NCBI GenBank assembly: GCA_003244255.1
Contig: QHCD01000043.1
Location: 1 to 64,000 of the forward strand
Length of the DNA stretch: 64,000 bases
From: Pseudonocardiales bacterium
GTDB taxonomy: Bacteria; Actinomycetota; Actinomycetes; Mycobacteriales; QHCD01
Direction: 5' to 3'
The notes beneath the pieces are model-generated. The model saw nothing but the letters and a program-made list of their open reading frames with translations. It was not told the DNA's origin and did no database searches. This document shows positions 7,907 to 16,385 of the stretch, one piece after another; within the stretch, counting starts at the first letter, position 1, and every line of letters starts with the position of its first letter. A program made the translations under genes and the position numbers.

Positions 7907-9061
7907 ATGAGGTCGGTACCCGGATGGGGATCCAGAGCTCGCGGTGTGGCTGTGGTCGGCGTTGCCCTGCTCGCCAGCGTCGCCGTGACGGCGTGCGGCG
8001 CGGCCAAGTCCGGCGGCGGTGGCGGCAGCAAGGCCATCCAGATGTACATCTCCGGCGACACGAACGTCCGTGACCTGTGGGCCAACCAGATCGTGCCGGG
8101 GTTCGTGAAGGCCAACAAGGGCTACAGCGTCCACATCACGTTCTCCGCGCACGGCGCCAACGACACGCAGACCCTGGCCGGTATCGCTGTCGCGGTCAGG
8201 GGAAAGAAGAAGCCGGCGTTCGATCTCGTCGAGGGTGGCATTCCGCTCACGATGGCGCAGAACAAGTGGAGCCTGCCTGTCACGACGGACAAGGTGCCGG
8301 GCCTCGCGCAGGTGCCGGCCGAGCTGCGAGCTCCCGCGTTGGGGCAGGCCGTTGCCTATCGCGGCACCACCGTCGTACTCGCCTACAACAGCAAGTTCGT
8401 CAGCTCGGCGCCGAAGACGCTGCCCGAACTGATCAGCTGGATCAAGGCCCATCCCGGCAAGTTCGCCTACAACACACCGGATTCCGGTGGTTCCGGTGGC
8501 TCGTTCGTCGAGACCGTGCTCGATCAGTACGTGCCCGAATCGGTTCGCACCAAGATGGACGGGGGCGACTACACGGCCGGCGAGCGGTACTGGACCAAGG
8601 GTCTGGCCGAGCTAAAGAGCCTGAAGCCGTTCATGTATCAGAAGACGTACACGAGCGGTAACCAGGGCACGCTGGATCTGCTCGGACAGGAACACATCTA
8701 CATGGCGCCGGTCTGGGTCGACCAGACCCTCACCGGCATCGGCAACGGCTCGATCCCGAAGACCGTGAAGCTGACGCAGGTGTCCAGCCCGAGCTTCACC
8801 GGCGGCGGGTCATACCTGGGCGCGCCGAAGACCACAGCCGCCGCCGACGCCGACTACAAGCTGATGAACTATGTGCTGACCCCGACCGTGCAGGCAACGA
8901 TCGCGAAGGTACTGTCCGGCTTCCCGGTCATCTCCTTCGCCAAGCTCCCGGCGGCCATCCAGGCCAAGTTCAGCGGCGTCGCCAATCCGAAGTTCCGGCT
9001 GGGATACCAGAGCATGATCACCTCGGATATGAACCAGAAGTGGCAGCACCAGGTCGCGTGA
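7907..9061 (+). CDS. ABC importer solute-binding lipoprotein (AfuA/Fbp/PhnS-like)
   Basis: 384 residues from the ATG at 7907, preceded by GAAGGGAG. The signal peptide (VAVVGVALLASVAVTAC) ends in a lipobox with acylation at Cys27. The mature protein has the compact two-lobe pattern seen in iron, polyamine, phosphonate and sugar-phosphate binders (DTNVRDLWANQIVPGFVKAN; FDLVEGGIPLTM; TVVLAYNSKFV; PELISWIKAHPGKFAYNTPDSGGSGGSFV). The Gly/Ser run at about residues 190-200 could hold an oxyanion such as phosphate, but this is only suggestive. First gene of a second complete ABC operon. Confidence 0.8.
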   Translation: MRSVPGWGSRARGVAVVGVALLASVAVTACGAAKSGGGGGSKAIQMYISGDTNVRDLWANQIVPGFVKANKGYSVHITFSAHGANDTQTLAGIAVAVRGKKKPAFDLVEGGIPLTMAQNKWSLPVTTDKVPGLAQVPAELRAPALGQAVAYRGTTVVLAYNSKFVSSAPKTLPELISWIKAHPGKFAYNTPDSGGSGGSFVETVLDQYVPESVRTKMDGGDYTAGERYWTKGLAELKSLKPFMYQKTYTSGNQGTLDLLGQEHIYMAPVWVDQTLTGIGNGSIPKTVKLTQVSSPSFTGGGSYLGAPKTTAAADADYKLMNYVLTPTVQATIAKVLSGFPVISFAKLPAAIQAKFSGVANPKFRLGYQSMITSDMNQKWQHQVA

Positions 9062-9147
9062 GCGAGCCCGCCTCCCGCAAACCCGCGGAGCCGGCTGCGC
9101 GTTTCCAGGGGACGATCCGTCCCCGCGCTTCGGCCGGAGTTCACTAG
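9058..9147 (+). CDS. Possible 29-residue coupling ORF, or relic N-terminus of the permease
   Basis: A GTG overlaps the binding-protein stop (GTGA at 9058-9061). It opens a 29-codon frame (SEPASRKPAEPAARF...) that ends in a TAG whose last base is the first base of the permease GTG (TAGTG, 9145-9149). Two exact stop-start overlaps in a row suggest translational relay. The alternative is a frameshift: the permease frame is open all the way back to 9060 but has no start codon there, so this could be the original N-terminus of the permease now out of frame. Confidence 0.3.
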   Translation: MSEPASRKPAEPAARFQGTIRPRASAGVH

Positions 9148-10043
9148 TGCGCCGCGCCAACGCGCTCGGGCTGGCGATGATCGCGCTGCCGATGCTCGTC
9201 ATCACGGTGTTCATCGGGCTGCCGATCGTGCTGGCCGTCGCGTTCTCCCTCGGCCATACCGGCGGGCCGAACAGCAACCTCTCGGCAATCGCACAGCACG
9301 AGCACAAGAGCAACGGCGGCCTCGGGACGACGGCGGCCTACCACGAGGTGCTCTCAGATCATCAGAACATTCGCGACCTGATCGTGACGATCGTGGTCAC
9401 CCTGATCTCGGTGATCGCGGTGCTGGTGGCGTCATGGGCGGTCGCACTGTACCTGCGGCTGTCGGGCAGCCGGCTCGCGAAGACGTTCGCCGCGCTGTCG
9501 GTAGTGCCGCTGTTCATCCCGGTGGTCATCGCGTCGTACGCGATCCGCCAGTTCTACAACGGAGACGGCTTCTTCCGCGGCCTGGCACATCACGCGGGCT
9601 GGTCGAACCCGCCGATCCTTTCGAGTACAACCGCCGGCATCACGCTCGGCGAGATCTGGGTGAGCATCCCGTTCGCGGTGCTGATGATCAGCTCCGGCCT
9701 GGCCGCCGTCCCGGACGCGCTGATCGAGGCTGCGCGTGATGCCGGCGCGTCGCTGGCCCGCACGGTGCGGACGATCCTGGTGCCGATGTGCGCGATCCCG
9801 ACGGTCATCGCCGTGACGTTCACCGCGATCGGCATCCTCGGCAGCTTCACGGTGCCCTACCTCACCGGGCCGGCCTCGCCGAACATGCTCGGCGTGACGA
9901 TGCAGCACTACTTCAGCGCGTTCGCCGAACCGCAGCAGGCGGAGGTGCTCGCCGTCGTGGTGTTCGTGATCGCCTCGCTGGCCGCCGTCTGGTACGTGCG
10001 GGCCAACGCAACGGCGGCGCGCAGATCCGGGGCGACGTCGTGA
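9147..10043 (+). CDS. ABC importer permease (first membrane subunit)
   Basis: 298 residues from the GTG at 9147, the only usable start near the first membrane helix (LAMIALPMLVITVFIGLPIVLAVAF). About six segments are visible. The EAA loop is EAARDAGASLARTVRTILVPMCAIPT near residues 194-219. The periplasmic loop after helix 1 is longer than usual. The frame stays open upstream without a start codon, so the true N-terminus may be longer if the frameshift noted at 9058-9147 is real. Pairs with the next permease. Confidence 0.82.
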   Translation: MRRANALGLAMIALPMLVITVFIGLPIVLAVAFSLGHTGGPNSNLSAIAQHEHKSNGGLGTTAAYHEVLSDHQNIRDLIVTIVVTLISVIAVLVASWAVALYLRLSGSRLAKTFAALSVVPLFIPVVIASYAIRQFYNGDGFFRGLAHHAGWSNPPILSSTTAGITLGEIWVSIPFAVLMISSGLAAVPDALIEAARDAGASLARTVRTILVPMCAIPTVIAVTFTAIGILGSFTVPYLTGPASPNMLGVTMQHYFSAFAEPQQAEVLAVVVFVIASLAAVWYVRANATAARRSGATS

Positions 10044-10053
10044 GAAGTCCGCT

Positions 10054-10869
10054 GTGACCACGCAGATCGTGCGCCGCGCGCTCACCGCGCTGTTCGTGCT
10101 GCTGCTCGCGGTCTTCATCCTCGGGCCGCTGCTCTGGCTCGCGTTGCAGGCGTTCTCCCAGCGCCCGTCGCAGTTCCCGGCCTTCTGGCCGAAAAGCTGG
10201 TCGCTGGTGTGGTGGCACACGGTCTTCCACGACCCCGTCCTGGCTCAGGCCATCAAGGCCAGCTTCATCTTCGCCCCGGTCGTCACCTTGGTTTCGGCCG
10301 CGATCTGCCTGCCGGCCGCCTACGCCTTCTCGCGGTTCCTGTTCCCTGGCCGGCGGCTGTTTCTCGTCTCGATCTTCGCGGTCAACGCGTTCCCGAAGTT
10401 CGGGCTCTACGTCGCGCTGGCCGGTCTGTTCTACGCACTGAACCTGATTCCGTCGTTCACCGGCGTCGTGATCGTGCAGCTGCTCGGCACGATCGTGTTC
10501 ATGACCTGGATTCCGTCGGCGGCATTTGCCGCGGTCCCGCGCAGCCTCGAGGAGGCGGCGCGCGACGCCGGTGCCGGGCCGCTGCGGGTATTCGCGCGGA
10601 TCACCCTGCCACTCGCCGCGCCCGGAATCCTGGTCGCGCTGATCCTGTCGTTCCTCGCGAGCTTCGACGAGGCACAGGGCACCTTCCTGGTCGGCGTGCC
10701 CACCTACGTCACGATGCCGACCGAGATGTACAACCTGGTCGGCAGCTACCCGCCCGGCACGGCCGCGGTGTTCTCGATCCTGCTCGCGATCCCCTCGATG
10801 GTGCTGCTGCTGCTCGTGCGAAAGCACGTCATGGGCGGGTACCTTGCCGAGGGCTTCCAGCTGCGTTAG
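10054..10869 (+). CDS. ABC importer permease (second membrane subunit)
   Basis: 271 residues; GTG start 10 bp after the previous stop. Six predicted membrane segments, the first ALTALFVLLLAVFILGPLLWLAL. The EAA motif EEAARDAGAGPLRVFARITLPLAAPG lies near residues 166-191. The gene arrangement (binding protein, two permeases, ATPase) matches spermidine/AfuABC/phosphonate-type importers, which use two distinct permeases. Followed after 7 bp by the ATPase gene. Confidence 0.85.
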   Translation: MTTQIVRRALTALFVLLLAVFILGPLLWLALQAFSQRPSQFPAFWPKSWSLVWWHTVFHDPVLAQAIKASFIFAPVVTLVSAAICLPAAYAFSRFLFPGRRLFLVSIFAVNAFPKFGLYVALAGLFYALNLIPSFTGVVIVQLLGTIVFMTWIPSAAFAAVPRSLEEAARDAGAGPLRVFARITLPLAAPGILVALILSFLASFDEAQGTFLVGVPTYVTMPTEMYNLVGSYPPGTAAVFSILLAIPSMVLLLLVRKHVMGGYLAEGFQLR

Positions 10870-10876
10870 GGGAACG

Positions 10877-12004
10877 ATGACGACGCCAACGCCTGACACC
10901 AGTGAGCGCCCGAGCGCACAGGCGGACCCGGCCGCCGCCGACCGGCCCGCGCTGGTGATCGACGGCGTGACGAAGGTGCTCGGTGGCCGGACGATCATCG
11001 ACGATCTGGACCTGTCGATCGGCGCCGGCGAACTGGTCTGCCTGCTCGGCCCGTCCGGCTGTGGCAAGACGACGACACTGCGGATGATCGGCGGCTTCAT
11101 CCGGCCCGATCACGGACAGATCCGCATCGCGGGCAAGGATGTCACGCCGAGCCCGCCCGAGCGCCGACCGACGGCGATGGTGTTCCAGAACTACGCGCTC
11201 TGGCCACACATGACGGTCTTCAAGAACGTCGCCTTCGGCCTGAAATTGCGCAAGCTGCCCAAGGCGGAGATCGAGCAGCGGGTCGAACAGGCGCTGTCGC
11301 TGGTGAACCTGACGCATCACACCCAGTCCCATCCTGCGCAGATTTCCGGTGGTGAGCAGCAGCGGGTTGCGCTGGCCCGCGCTCTGGTGCTCGAGCCCGA
11401 GGTGCTGCTGCTCGACGAGCCGTTGTCGAACCTCGATGCCAAGTTGCGGGTGAGGGTGCGCGAGGACATCCGCGAAATCCAGCAGCGGGTGGGAATCACG
11501 ACGGTCTTCGTCACCCACGACCAGGACGAGGCACTGGCGATCTCGGACCGGATTGCCGTGATGAGCAAGGGAAGGATCGAGCAGTACGCCGACGCAGGCA
11601 CGCTGTATTCGATGCCGCAGACCCGTTTCGTCGCGGACTTCGTCGGCGCCATGAACACCTTCGACGGCGTGCCGGGCATCGGATCGGTGACCGTTGACGG
11701 CAAGCCGATCCCGGCCACGATGGTCACCGACACGGCGAGCGAGCCGGCGCAGTTGTGCGTGCGCCCGGAGGATGTGCGGATCAGCTCCGACGGCGACGGG
11801 CCGCTCGCCAGCGTGCTCCGCGAGATGCCCCGCGGGCACTACAAGGAGATCGTGCTCGCGATTGGCGAGACCGAGGTGCGGGCGTTCGTCGCCGCCGACT
11901 TCACCGGCGAGCAGGCGCATGTCGTGTTCTCCCGGGTACTGGTCTATCGCGACGGCGTTCTCATCGACACTCGTCCAGGTGCGGATTCGGCTCGCCGGCG
12001 CTAG
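10877..12004 (+). CDS. ABC importer ATPase (FbpC/PotA/PhnT-like)
   Basis: 375 residues. The ATG at 10877, preceded by TTAGGGGAACG, is preferred over a GTG 33 bp upstream. Walker A GPSGCGKTT, Q-loop FQNYALWPHM, signature ISGGEQQR, Walker B LLLDEPLSNLD and switch VFVTHDQDEAL are intact. The C-terminal third is a TOBE-like regulatory domain (LCVRPEDVRIS). The FQNYALWPHM wording is typical of the AfuC/FbpC/2-aminoethylphosphonate group rather than MalK. It would energise the two preceding permeases. Confidence 0.88.
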   Translation: MTTPTPDTSERPSAQADPAAADRPALVIDGVTKVLGGRTIIDDLDLSIGAGELVCLLGPSGCGKTTTLRMIGGFIRPDHGQIRIAGKDVTPSPPERRPTAMVFQNYALWPHMTVFKNVAFGLKLRKLPKAEIEQRVEQALSLVNLTHHTQSHPAQISGGEQQRVALARALVLEPEVLLLDEPLSNLDAKLRVRVREDIREIQQRVGITTVFVTHDQDEALAISDRIAVMSKGRIEQYADAGTLYSMPQTRFVADFVGAMNTFDGVPGIGSVTVDGKPIPATMVTDTASEPAQLCVRPEDVRISSDGDGPLASVLREMPRGHYKEIVLAIGETEVRAFVAADFTGEQAHVVFSRVLVYRDGVLIDTRPGADSARRR

Positions 12005-12039
12005 CCCACCGCCGAGCCAATCGTTACCGGCGAGGCGGC

Positions 12040-12909
12040 ATGAGACCGCCGAGCCAGAAGGAGATACCGCTGAGCGCGGACCAGCAGCACGAGATCTGGC
12101 AGGAGTACGTCGACACCGCCACGCAGCTCGCCCGGATGGCCATCGACATCATCAACGAGCACCATCTCGTCGGCGCCGAGATCAGCACGAAGGCCAACGA
12201 CGCCGACTACGTCACCGTCGTCGACCACGCCGTCGAACAGCGGGTGCGCGATGTCATTGCCGAACGTTTCGGTGACCACCGCGTTGTCGGCGAGGAGTTC
12301 GGCGCGACGGCGGACGACGCCGATTACACTTGGTACGTCGATCCGATCGACGGCACCACCAACTTCGTATACGGAGTGCCGTGGTCGTCGTTCAGTCTCG
12401 CTCTGGCCGATCGCGACGGCGCAATCGTCGGCGTGGTAGCCGATCCGCACCGCAACGAGATCATCGCGGCCGCTCGAGGGCGCGGGACGACGGTGACCGG
12501 GCCCGGCGGAACGTGGCCGGCACGGTGTGCGGGCACCAAGGCCCTGGCTGGGGCCGTGCTGCTCACCGAGTGGGCGTCATTTCGAGCCTGGCCGGGGATG
12601 ATCGAGATGCTGCACACGCTCTCCGCCGCAGGCGTGACGTCGCGGGTGATGGGATCCTCCGCGCTGTCGGTGGCGAGCGCTGCGATCGGCCGCGGTTCGG
12701 CGGCCGTGCTCGGCGGCTACAACACCTGGGACGTACTCGCCGCGGTGCTCATCGCCCGCGAATCCGGCGCGACCGTGCTCGGCCGGGACGGCCATCCGCT
12801 GCCGGCAATCCCCGAAGCCGGCGACGGCGGCCTGCTGGTGTCGGCGCCATCGATCGCCGAGCCGCTATGGCGGGCCTGGACCGGCGCCCCACCCCTCGAT
12901 AAACCGTGA
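12040..12909 (+). CDS. Inositol monophosphatase family phosphatase
   Basis: 289 residues if the ATG at 12040 is used. A strong AAGGAGA ribosome site lies inside that reading, 6 nt before a CTG at 12070, so a shorter CTG-started form is possible. Metal-site motifs are intact: the VVGEEF Glu pair, YVDPIDGTTNFVYG with Asp101 and Asp104, and the late YNTWDVLAAVLIARESGA. Family members remove phosphate from inositol-1-phosphate, histidinol phosphate, fructose-1,6-bisphosphate or related small compounds. Lying 35 bp after the ABC ATPase, it is probably in the same transcript and may dephosphorylate an imported phosphorylated substrate (inference). Confidence 0.85.
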   Translation: MRPPSQKEIPLSADQQHEIWQEYVDTATQLARMAIDIINEHHLVGAEISTKANDADYVTVVDHAVEQRVRDVIAERFGDHRVVGEEFGATADDADYTWYVDPIDGTTNFVYGVPWSSFSLALADRDGAIVGVVADPHRNEIIAAARGRGTTVTGPGGTWPARCAGTKALAGAVLLTEWASFRAWPGMIEMLHTLSAAGVTSRVMGSSALSVASAAIGRGSAAVLGGYNTWDVLAAVLIARESGATVLGRDGHPLPAIPEAGDGGLLVSAPSIAEPLWRAWTGAPPLDKP

Positions 12910-12910
12910 T

Positions 12911-12940
12911 CAAAGAAAAACGCTGACCGGTCCTGACCGG
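12911..12940 (-). terminator. Possible terminator between two convergent genes
   Basis: On the minus strand CCGGTC-AG-GACCGG (12940-12927) is followed by TCAGCG and a T-rich run, TTTTTCTTTG, down to 12911. The loop is only two bases, so the real stem is probably four pairs. It lies 17 bp after the stop of the nitrilase-family gene and could terminate it. Confidence 0.4.
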
Positions 12941-12956
12941 AAGAAGTCTCTGCTGA

Positions 12957-13760
12957 TCATGGTCGGGTGAGGTCGGCGGGAACGACGTTATCGGCTCTGT
13001 CGGTGAGAAACGGGAACTCCGCGCGCACCGCGTCCACCCGCTCGGGTTCGATGTCGACGACGAGCGTCTGCTCGCCGTCTCCGGCCTCGGCCACGATCTC
13101 ACCGAGCGGGTCGACCACCATCGAGTGCCCGCCCAGGGTGACACCGTTGTCGTCTCCGACGGCGTTGCAGGCGATCAGGAAGGCGAGGTTCTCCAGCGCG
13201 CGAGCCCGGCACAGGATCCGCCAGTGCTCCAGCCGGGCGGCCGGCCACGCGGAGGTGACGAGGAAGCACTGGGCGCCGTCGTCCTGCATCGCGCGGAAGA
13301 TCTCCGGGAAGCGCAGGTCGTAGCAGGTCGCCGCGCCGGCCCTCAGCCCGCCCGGCCCGTCGGTCACCGACGCCGTCCGGCCGGGGTGGAGCAGCGCCTG
13401 CTCGCGCGACTGATAGCCGAAGAGGTGGACCTTGCGGTAGTGCAGCCGCGGTGTCCCGGTTGGATCGACGAGCACGCTCGTGTTGTGCAGCAGCGCGCTG
13501 GCCTGCTCTACGAAGCTGCCGCCGTGCACCCAGCAGGACCGCGCGGCTGCGAGGTCGGCAGCGAACCGCGCCGTCGGACCGTCGAGCGGTTCGGCGAATC
13601 GGTCGTAGTCATCAAAGTGAAAGAAGCCGACCGGCCAGAGCTCGGGCAGCACGATCAGGTCGACGGGCGGCACGTCTGCCAGCACCGCCGCGGCGGCGAC
13701 CCGGCGCGCGTCGGGATCGGGCAGGGACTGTCCCCCGAGTTGCACGAGCGCGAGGCGCAT
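12957..13760 (-). CDS. Carbon-nitrogen hydrolase (nitrilase superfamily, omega-amidase-like)
   Basis: 267 residues from the ATG at 13758-13760 (MRLALVQLGG is the normal family N-terminus; the frame runs far upstream without homology). The catalytic triad is readable: Glu40 in LPELWPVGFF, Lys110 in YRKVHLFGY and Cys146 in ATCYDLRFPE. Length and the GHSMVVDPLGEIVAEAG C-terminus fit the Nit2/YafV type, which hydrolyse omega-amides such as alpha-ketoglutaramate; other small amides cannot be excluded. Cytoplasmic. Divergent from the Hsp70-like gene. Confidence 0.85.
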   Translation of the reverse strand: MRLALVQLGGQSLPDPDARRVAAAAVLADVPPVDLIVLPELWPVGFFHFDDYDRFAEPLDGPTARFAADLAAARSCWVHGGSFVEQASALLHNTSVLVDPTGTPRLHYRKVHLFGYQSREQALLHPGRTASVTDGPGGLRAGAATCYDLRFPEIFRAMQDDGAQCFLVTSAWPAARLEHWRILCRARALENLAFLIACNAVGDDNGVTLGGHSMVVDPLGEIVAEAGDGEQTLVVDIEPERVDAVRAEFPFLTDRADNVVPADLTRP

Positions 13761-13877
13761 CTGCTGATCGTCCACCGCGCGGCCGGTCGGGACAACGCCG
13801 GCGCCCCGGAGCCGGCGAGCGGGCACGCGGAATCGCGACCGGGGGCGGACCGGGATGGCAGGATTGGCCCGAACGGC

Positions 13878-13898
13878 GCCGGTTCGGTACGAACCGGC
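13878..13898. promoter_or_regulatory. Perfect 21-bp palindrome upstream of the Hsp70-like gene
   Basis: GCCGGTTCG-GTA-CGAACCGGC: nine paired bases on each side of a 3-bp centre, 23 bp before the Hsp70-like ATG and 118 bp from the divergent nitrilase start. It fits neither CIRCE nor HAIR, the known heat-shock operators. It could be a repressor site for either gene or a hairpin in the 5' leader; the sequence does not decide. Confidence 0.45.
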
Positions 13899-13920
13899 CA
13901 ACGAGCGTGGAGAGGGAGGC

Positions 13921-15945
13921 ATGCGGGTCCTCGCCGTCGACTTCGGCACCTCGAACACGGTGGCTGCCATCGGGATCGACGGCGGTGCACCGCGGCTGGT
14001 GGCGATCGACGGGTCGCCGCTGATGCCGTCGTCCGTGTACCGCACCGACGACGGCATGCTGGCCGTGGGACGAGACGCCGACCGGCAGGCCCGGATCGAC
14101 CCCAGCCGATACGAGGCGAACCCAAAGCGCCGGATCGACGACGGCGAGGTGATGCTCGGCGATGTCGTCGTGTCGCTGGTGGGCATCGTCGCGGCCGTAC
14201 TGGGCCGGGTAGGGACCGAGGTCACCCGCCAGCTGTCCGGGCGACCCGACCAGGTGCGGCTCACCCACCCCGCGCACTGGGGCCAGCGCCGGCGGGAGAC
14301 CCTGATCGGCGCTGCGCGTGCGAGCGGGCTGGTCCAGGCCGACGCCACTCCGCAGCTGATTCCAGAACCGGTCGCGGCGGCGACGCACTTCGCCACGCTG
14401 TCCGGGTCCGGGCTCACCGAGGGCGGCACGCTCGCCGTCTACGACCTCGGTGGTGGCACATTCGACGTCGCCGTCGTACGGCGTCGCGGCGACGGGTACG
14501 ACGTGCTGGCCGAGGGTGGACTGCCCGACCTCGGTGGCGTCGACTTCGACCACGCGATCGTCGAGCACATCGGCCGCACGCACGTGGCCGACGAACAGCG
14601 CGGTGAGTGGGATGCGCTGCTGCACCCCACCGATGCGGCCGCTCGGCGCAGGTCGCGGGTGCTGATGACCGATGTGCGCGATGCCAAGGAGGCGCTATCG
14701 CGTTACCCCCACACCGACATCGCGCTGCCAGAGCCCTTCCCCGACCTCCACCTGACCCGGGGCGAGTTCGAAGACCTGATCCGCGCCGACGTCGGTCGCA
14801 GCGTCGACCTGCTGCGGAACACCATTGCCGCCGCACGCTGCGGGCCACGCGACCTCGCCGGCGTCTACCTGGTCGGCGGCTCGTCGCGGATTCCGCTTGT
14901 CGCACAGTCGATCCAGCACGGCCTGCAGCTCACACCGACGACACTGGACCAGCCGGAGACGAGCGTCGCCACCGGCGCGCTGTACCTGCCGATGGGCACG
15001 GCGAGTCCGGCGGCGGCTGGACCGGTCGCGTTTGCCACCGGTATGCAGCCGGCGGCCCGCCCGGTGCCCGGTGGGCCCGTGGTGCAGTCGGTCTCACCAC
15101 GCCGGCCGGCCGGGTACGGCGGTGTACCGGCTGCACGCCCTGCGGGCGGGCCCTCGCCGACCCGAGGCACCGCCCCGATCGGGCTTCGCGCGCAGCCGGG
15201 TGGCCATCCAGCCGGTCGCCCCGGCGGTCCGGGCGGGCTCCGCGGCGGACCACCCACCGGCGGGCAGGGCTCCACGCCACCGCCACCCAATCGGCCGGCG
15301 CCGAGGACCGGTGGTGCCTCGGCGCCGGCCGCGCCGGGGCGGGGTCGCCGGAAGGGCCCGGTGCTCATCGCCGCCGCTGTCGCCGTCGCCGTTGCCGCTG
15401 CGATCGGGATCATCATCGCCACGCAGCATCACGGCTCACCCCAGGCCAACCCGCCACCGTCCGGCTCGACCAGCCCGACGCAGACCCCGCCGTCACCGAA
15501 CGTCTCGACGCCGAACTACGACACCTTCTTCCTCAACGCGACGCTCCGCTCCTACGTCAAGCCGGTCTACGGTCAGATCACCAAGTGCACGAAGGGTGCC
15601 GGCGGCCAGAGCAGCCCGGGGTTGAACCAGGCCAACGCGACGACGTGCTCGTTCGAGCAGGGTTATCAGGTGATCTTCGCGCTGGCCCAGCCACCGCTCG
15701 ACCTGGACACGTTCCGGAGCAGCCTGCTGACCAGCCTCGCCGGCTCGTTCCGCAAGCAGGGCACGGCGACGTGGCGGAAGAGCGGCCAGCACGGCAACCT
15801 GGCGACCTTCCTCGGCACCGGCACCAACGTCGGTGCGCTGCTCTACTGGGACCGGGAGCCGACGATCCTCGGGATCGCAGTGGACGAGGGAACGCCGTCG
15901 TCGTCGGGGCTGCAGAAATGGTGGACCGCGAATTTCGAACGCTGA
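13921..15945 (+). CDS. Membrane-anchored Hsp70-like ATPase with extracytoplasmic domain
   Basis: 674 residues; ATG at 13921 behind GAGGGAGG. Residues 1-360 are an actin-like Hsp70 nucleotide-binding domain: phosphate-1 AVDFGTSNTVAAI, phosphate-2 VYDLGGGTFDVAV, adenosine motif VYLVGGSSRIPLV. There is no recognisable substrate-binding domain. Instead comes a Pro/Gly/Ala-rich linker (about 360-475), basic residues, one membrane helix (481-502) and about 170 residues outside, with two Cys (in TKCTKGAGG and NATTCSFEQG) that may form a disulfide. Related actinobacterial genes occur near dynamin-like and GrpE-like genes, as at 22-26 kb here. It may be a client-free ATPase linking cytoplasmic state to the envelope (inference). 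Confidence 0.8.
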   Translation: MRVLAVDFGTSNTVAAIGIDGGAPRLVAIDGSPLMPSSVYRTDDGMLAVGRDADRQARIDPSRYEANPKRRIDDGEVMLGDVVVSLVGIVAAVLGRVGTEVTRQLSGRPDQVRLTHPAHWGQRRRETLIGAARASGLVQADATPQLIPEPVAAATHFATLSGSGLTEGGTLAVYDLGGGTFDVAVVRRRGDGYDVLAEGGLPDLGGVDFDHAIVEHIGRTHVADEQRGEWDALLHPTDAAARRRSRVLMTDVRDAKEALSRYPHTDIALPEPFPDLHLTRGEFEDLIRADVGRSVDLLRNTIAAARCGPRDLAGVYLVGGSSRIPLVAQSIQHGLQLTPTTLDQPETSVATGALYLPMGTASPAAAGPVAFATGMQPAARPVPGGPVVQSVSPRRPAGYGGVPAARPAGGPSPTRGTAPIGLRAQPGGHPAGRPGGPGGLRGGPPTGGQGSTPPPPNRPAPRTGGASAPAAPGRGRRKGPVLIAAAVAVAVAAAIGIIIATQHHGSPQANPPPSGSTSPTQTPPSPNVSTPNYDTFFLNATLRSYVKPVYGQITKCTKGAGGQSSPGLNQANATTCSFEQGYQVIFALAQPPLDLDTFRSSLLTSLAGSFRKQGTATWRKSGQHGNLATFLGTGTNVGALLYWDREPTILGIAVDEGTPSSSGLQKWWTANFER

Positions 15946-15956
15946 CCGACGGCGAA

Positions 15957-16382
15957 CTACGCCGGCGGAGCCAGCTGCACGCCTGCCGCCTGCGCCCCGG
16001 TTCGGAGCCGCTGGTCCCAAGCGGCGAGCAGCGTGTCCGCGGCGCCGACCGCGAGCAGGCTGGCCAGGTGCACCGCGTCGGCCCCTCGCAGCGCATACTG
16101 GCCGGCCAGATGTCCGGCGTGAGCGGTGACGGGTTCGGTCAGCCCGACCGTCCTGGTCGCCGCCCAGTAGTCCTCCCAGGCTGTCTCGGCCCGGCTCTGA
16201 TCGACGGGGCGCAGACGACGGGCACGCCCGGCGGCGGCGAGTGCGGCGCACACCTCGGGATAGGCAAGTCGGCTGGACACGGCGGCATCGCAGCCGTCCC
16301 AGAGTGCGGCGGCGAGGTCGCTACCGTCCTCTCCGACGACCAGCTTGACGAACGCGCTGCTGTCAAAATAGACGATGGTCAC
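15957..16382 (-). CDS. PIN-domain toxin (VapC family)
   Basis: 141 residues from a GTG (16380-16382). PIN motifs: IVYFDSSAFVKLVVGE (first Asp), YPEVCAALA (Glu), and RGADAVHLASLLAVG with AAWDQRL (C-terminal acidic residues). The spacing fits VapC ribonucleases. It starts 3 bp after the antitoxin stop and ends 11 bp from the convergent Hsp70-like stop. Its partner is of Phd type rather than RHH type, a common mixture. Confidence 0.85.
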   Translation of the reverse strand: MTIVYFDSSAFVKLVVGEDGSDLAAALWDGCDAAVSSRLAYPEVCAALAAAGRARRLRPVDQSRAETAWEDYWAATRTVGLTEPVTAHAGHLAGQYALRGADAVHLASLLAVGAADTLLAAWDQRLRTGAQAAGVQLAPPA

Positions 16383-16385
16383 CTG

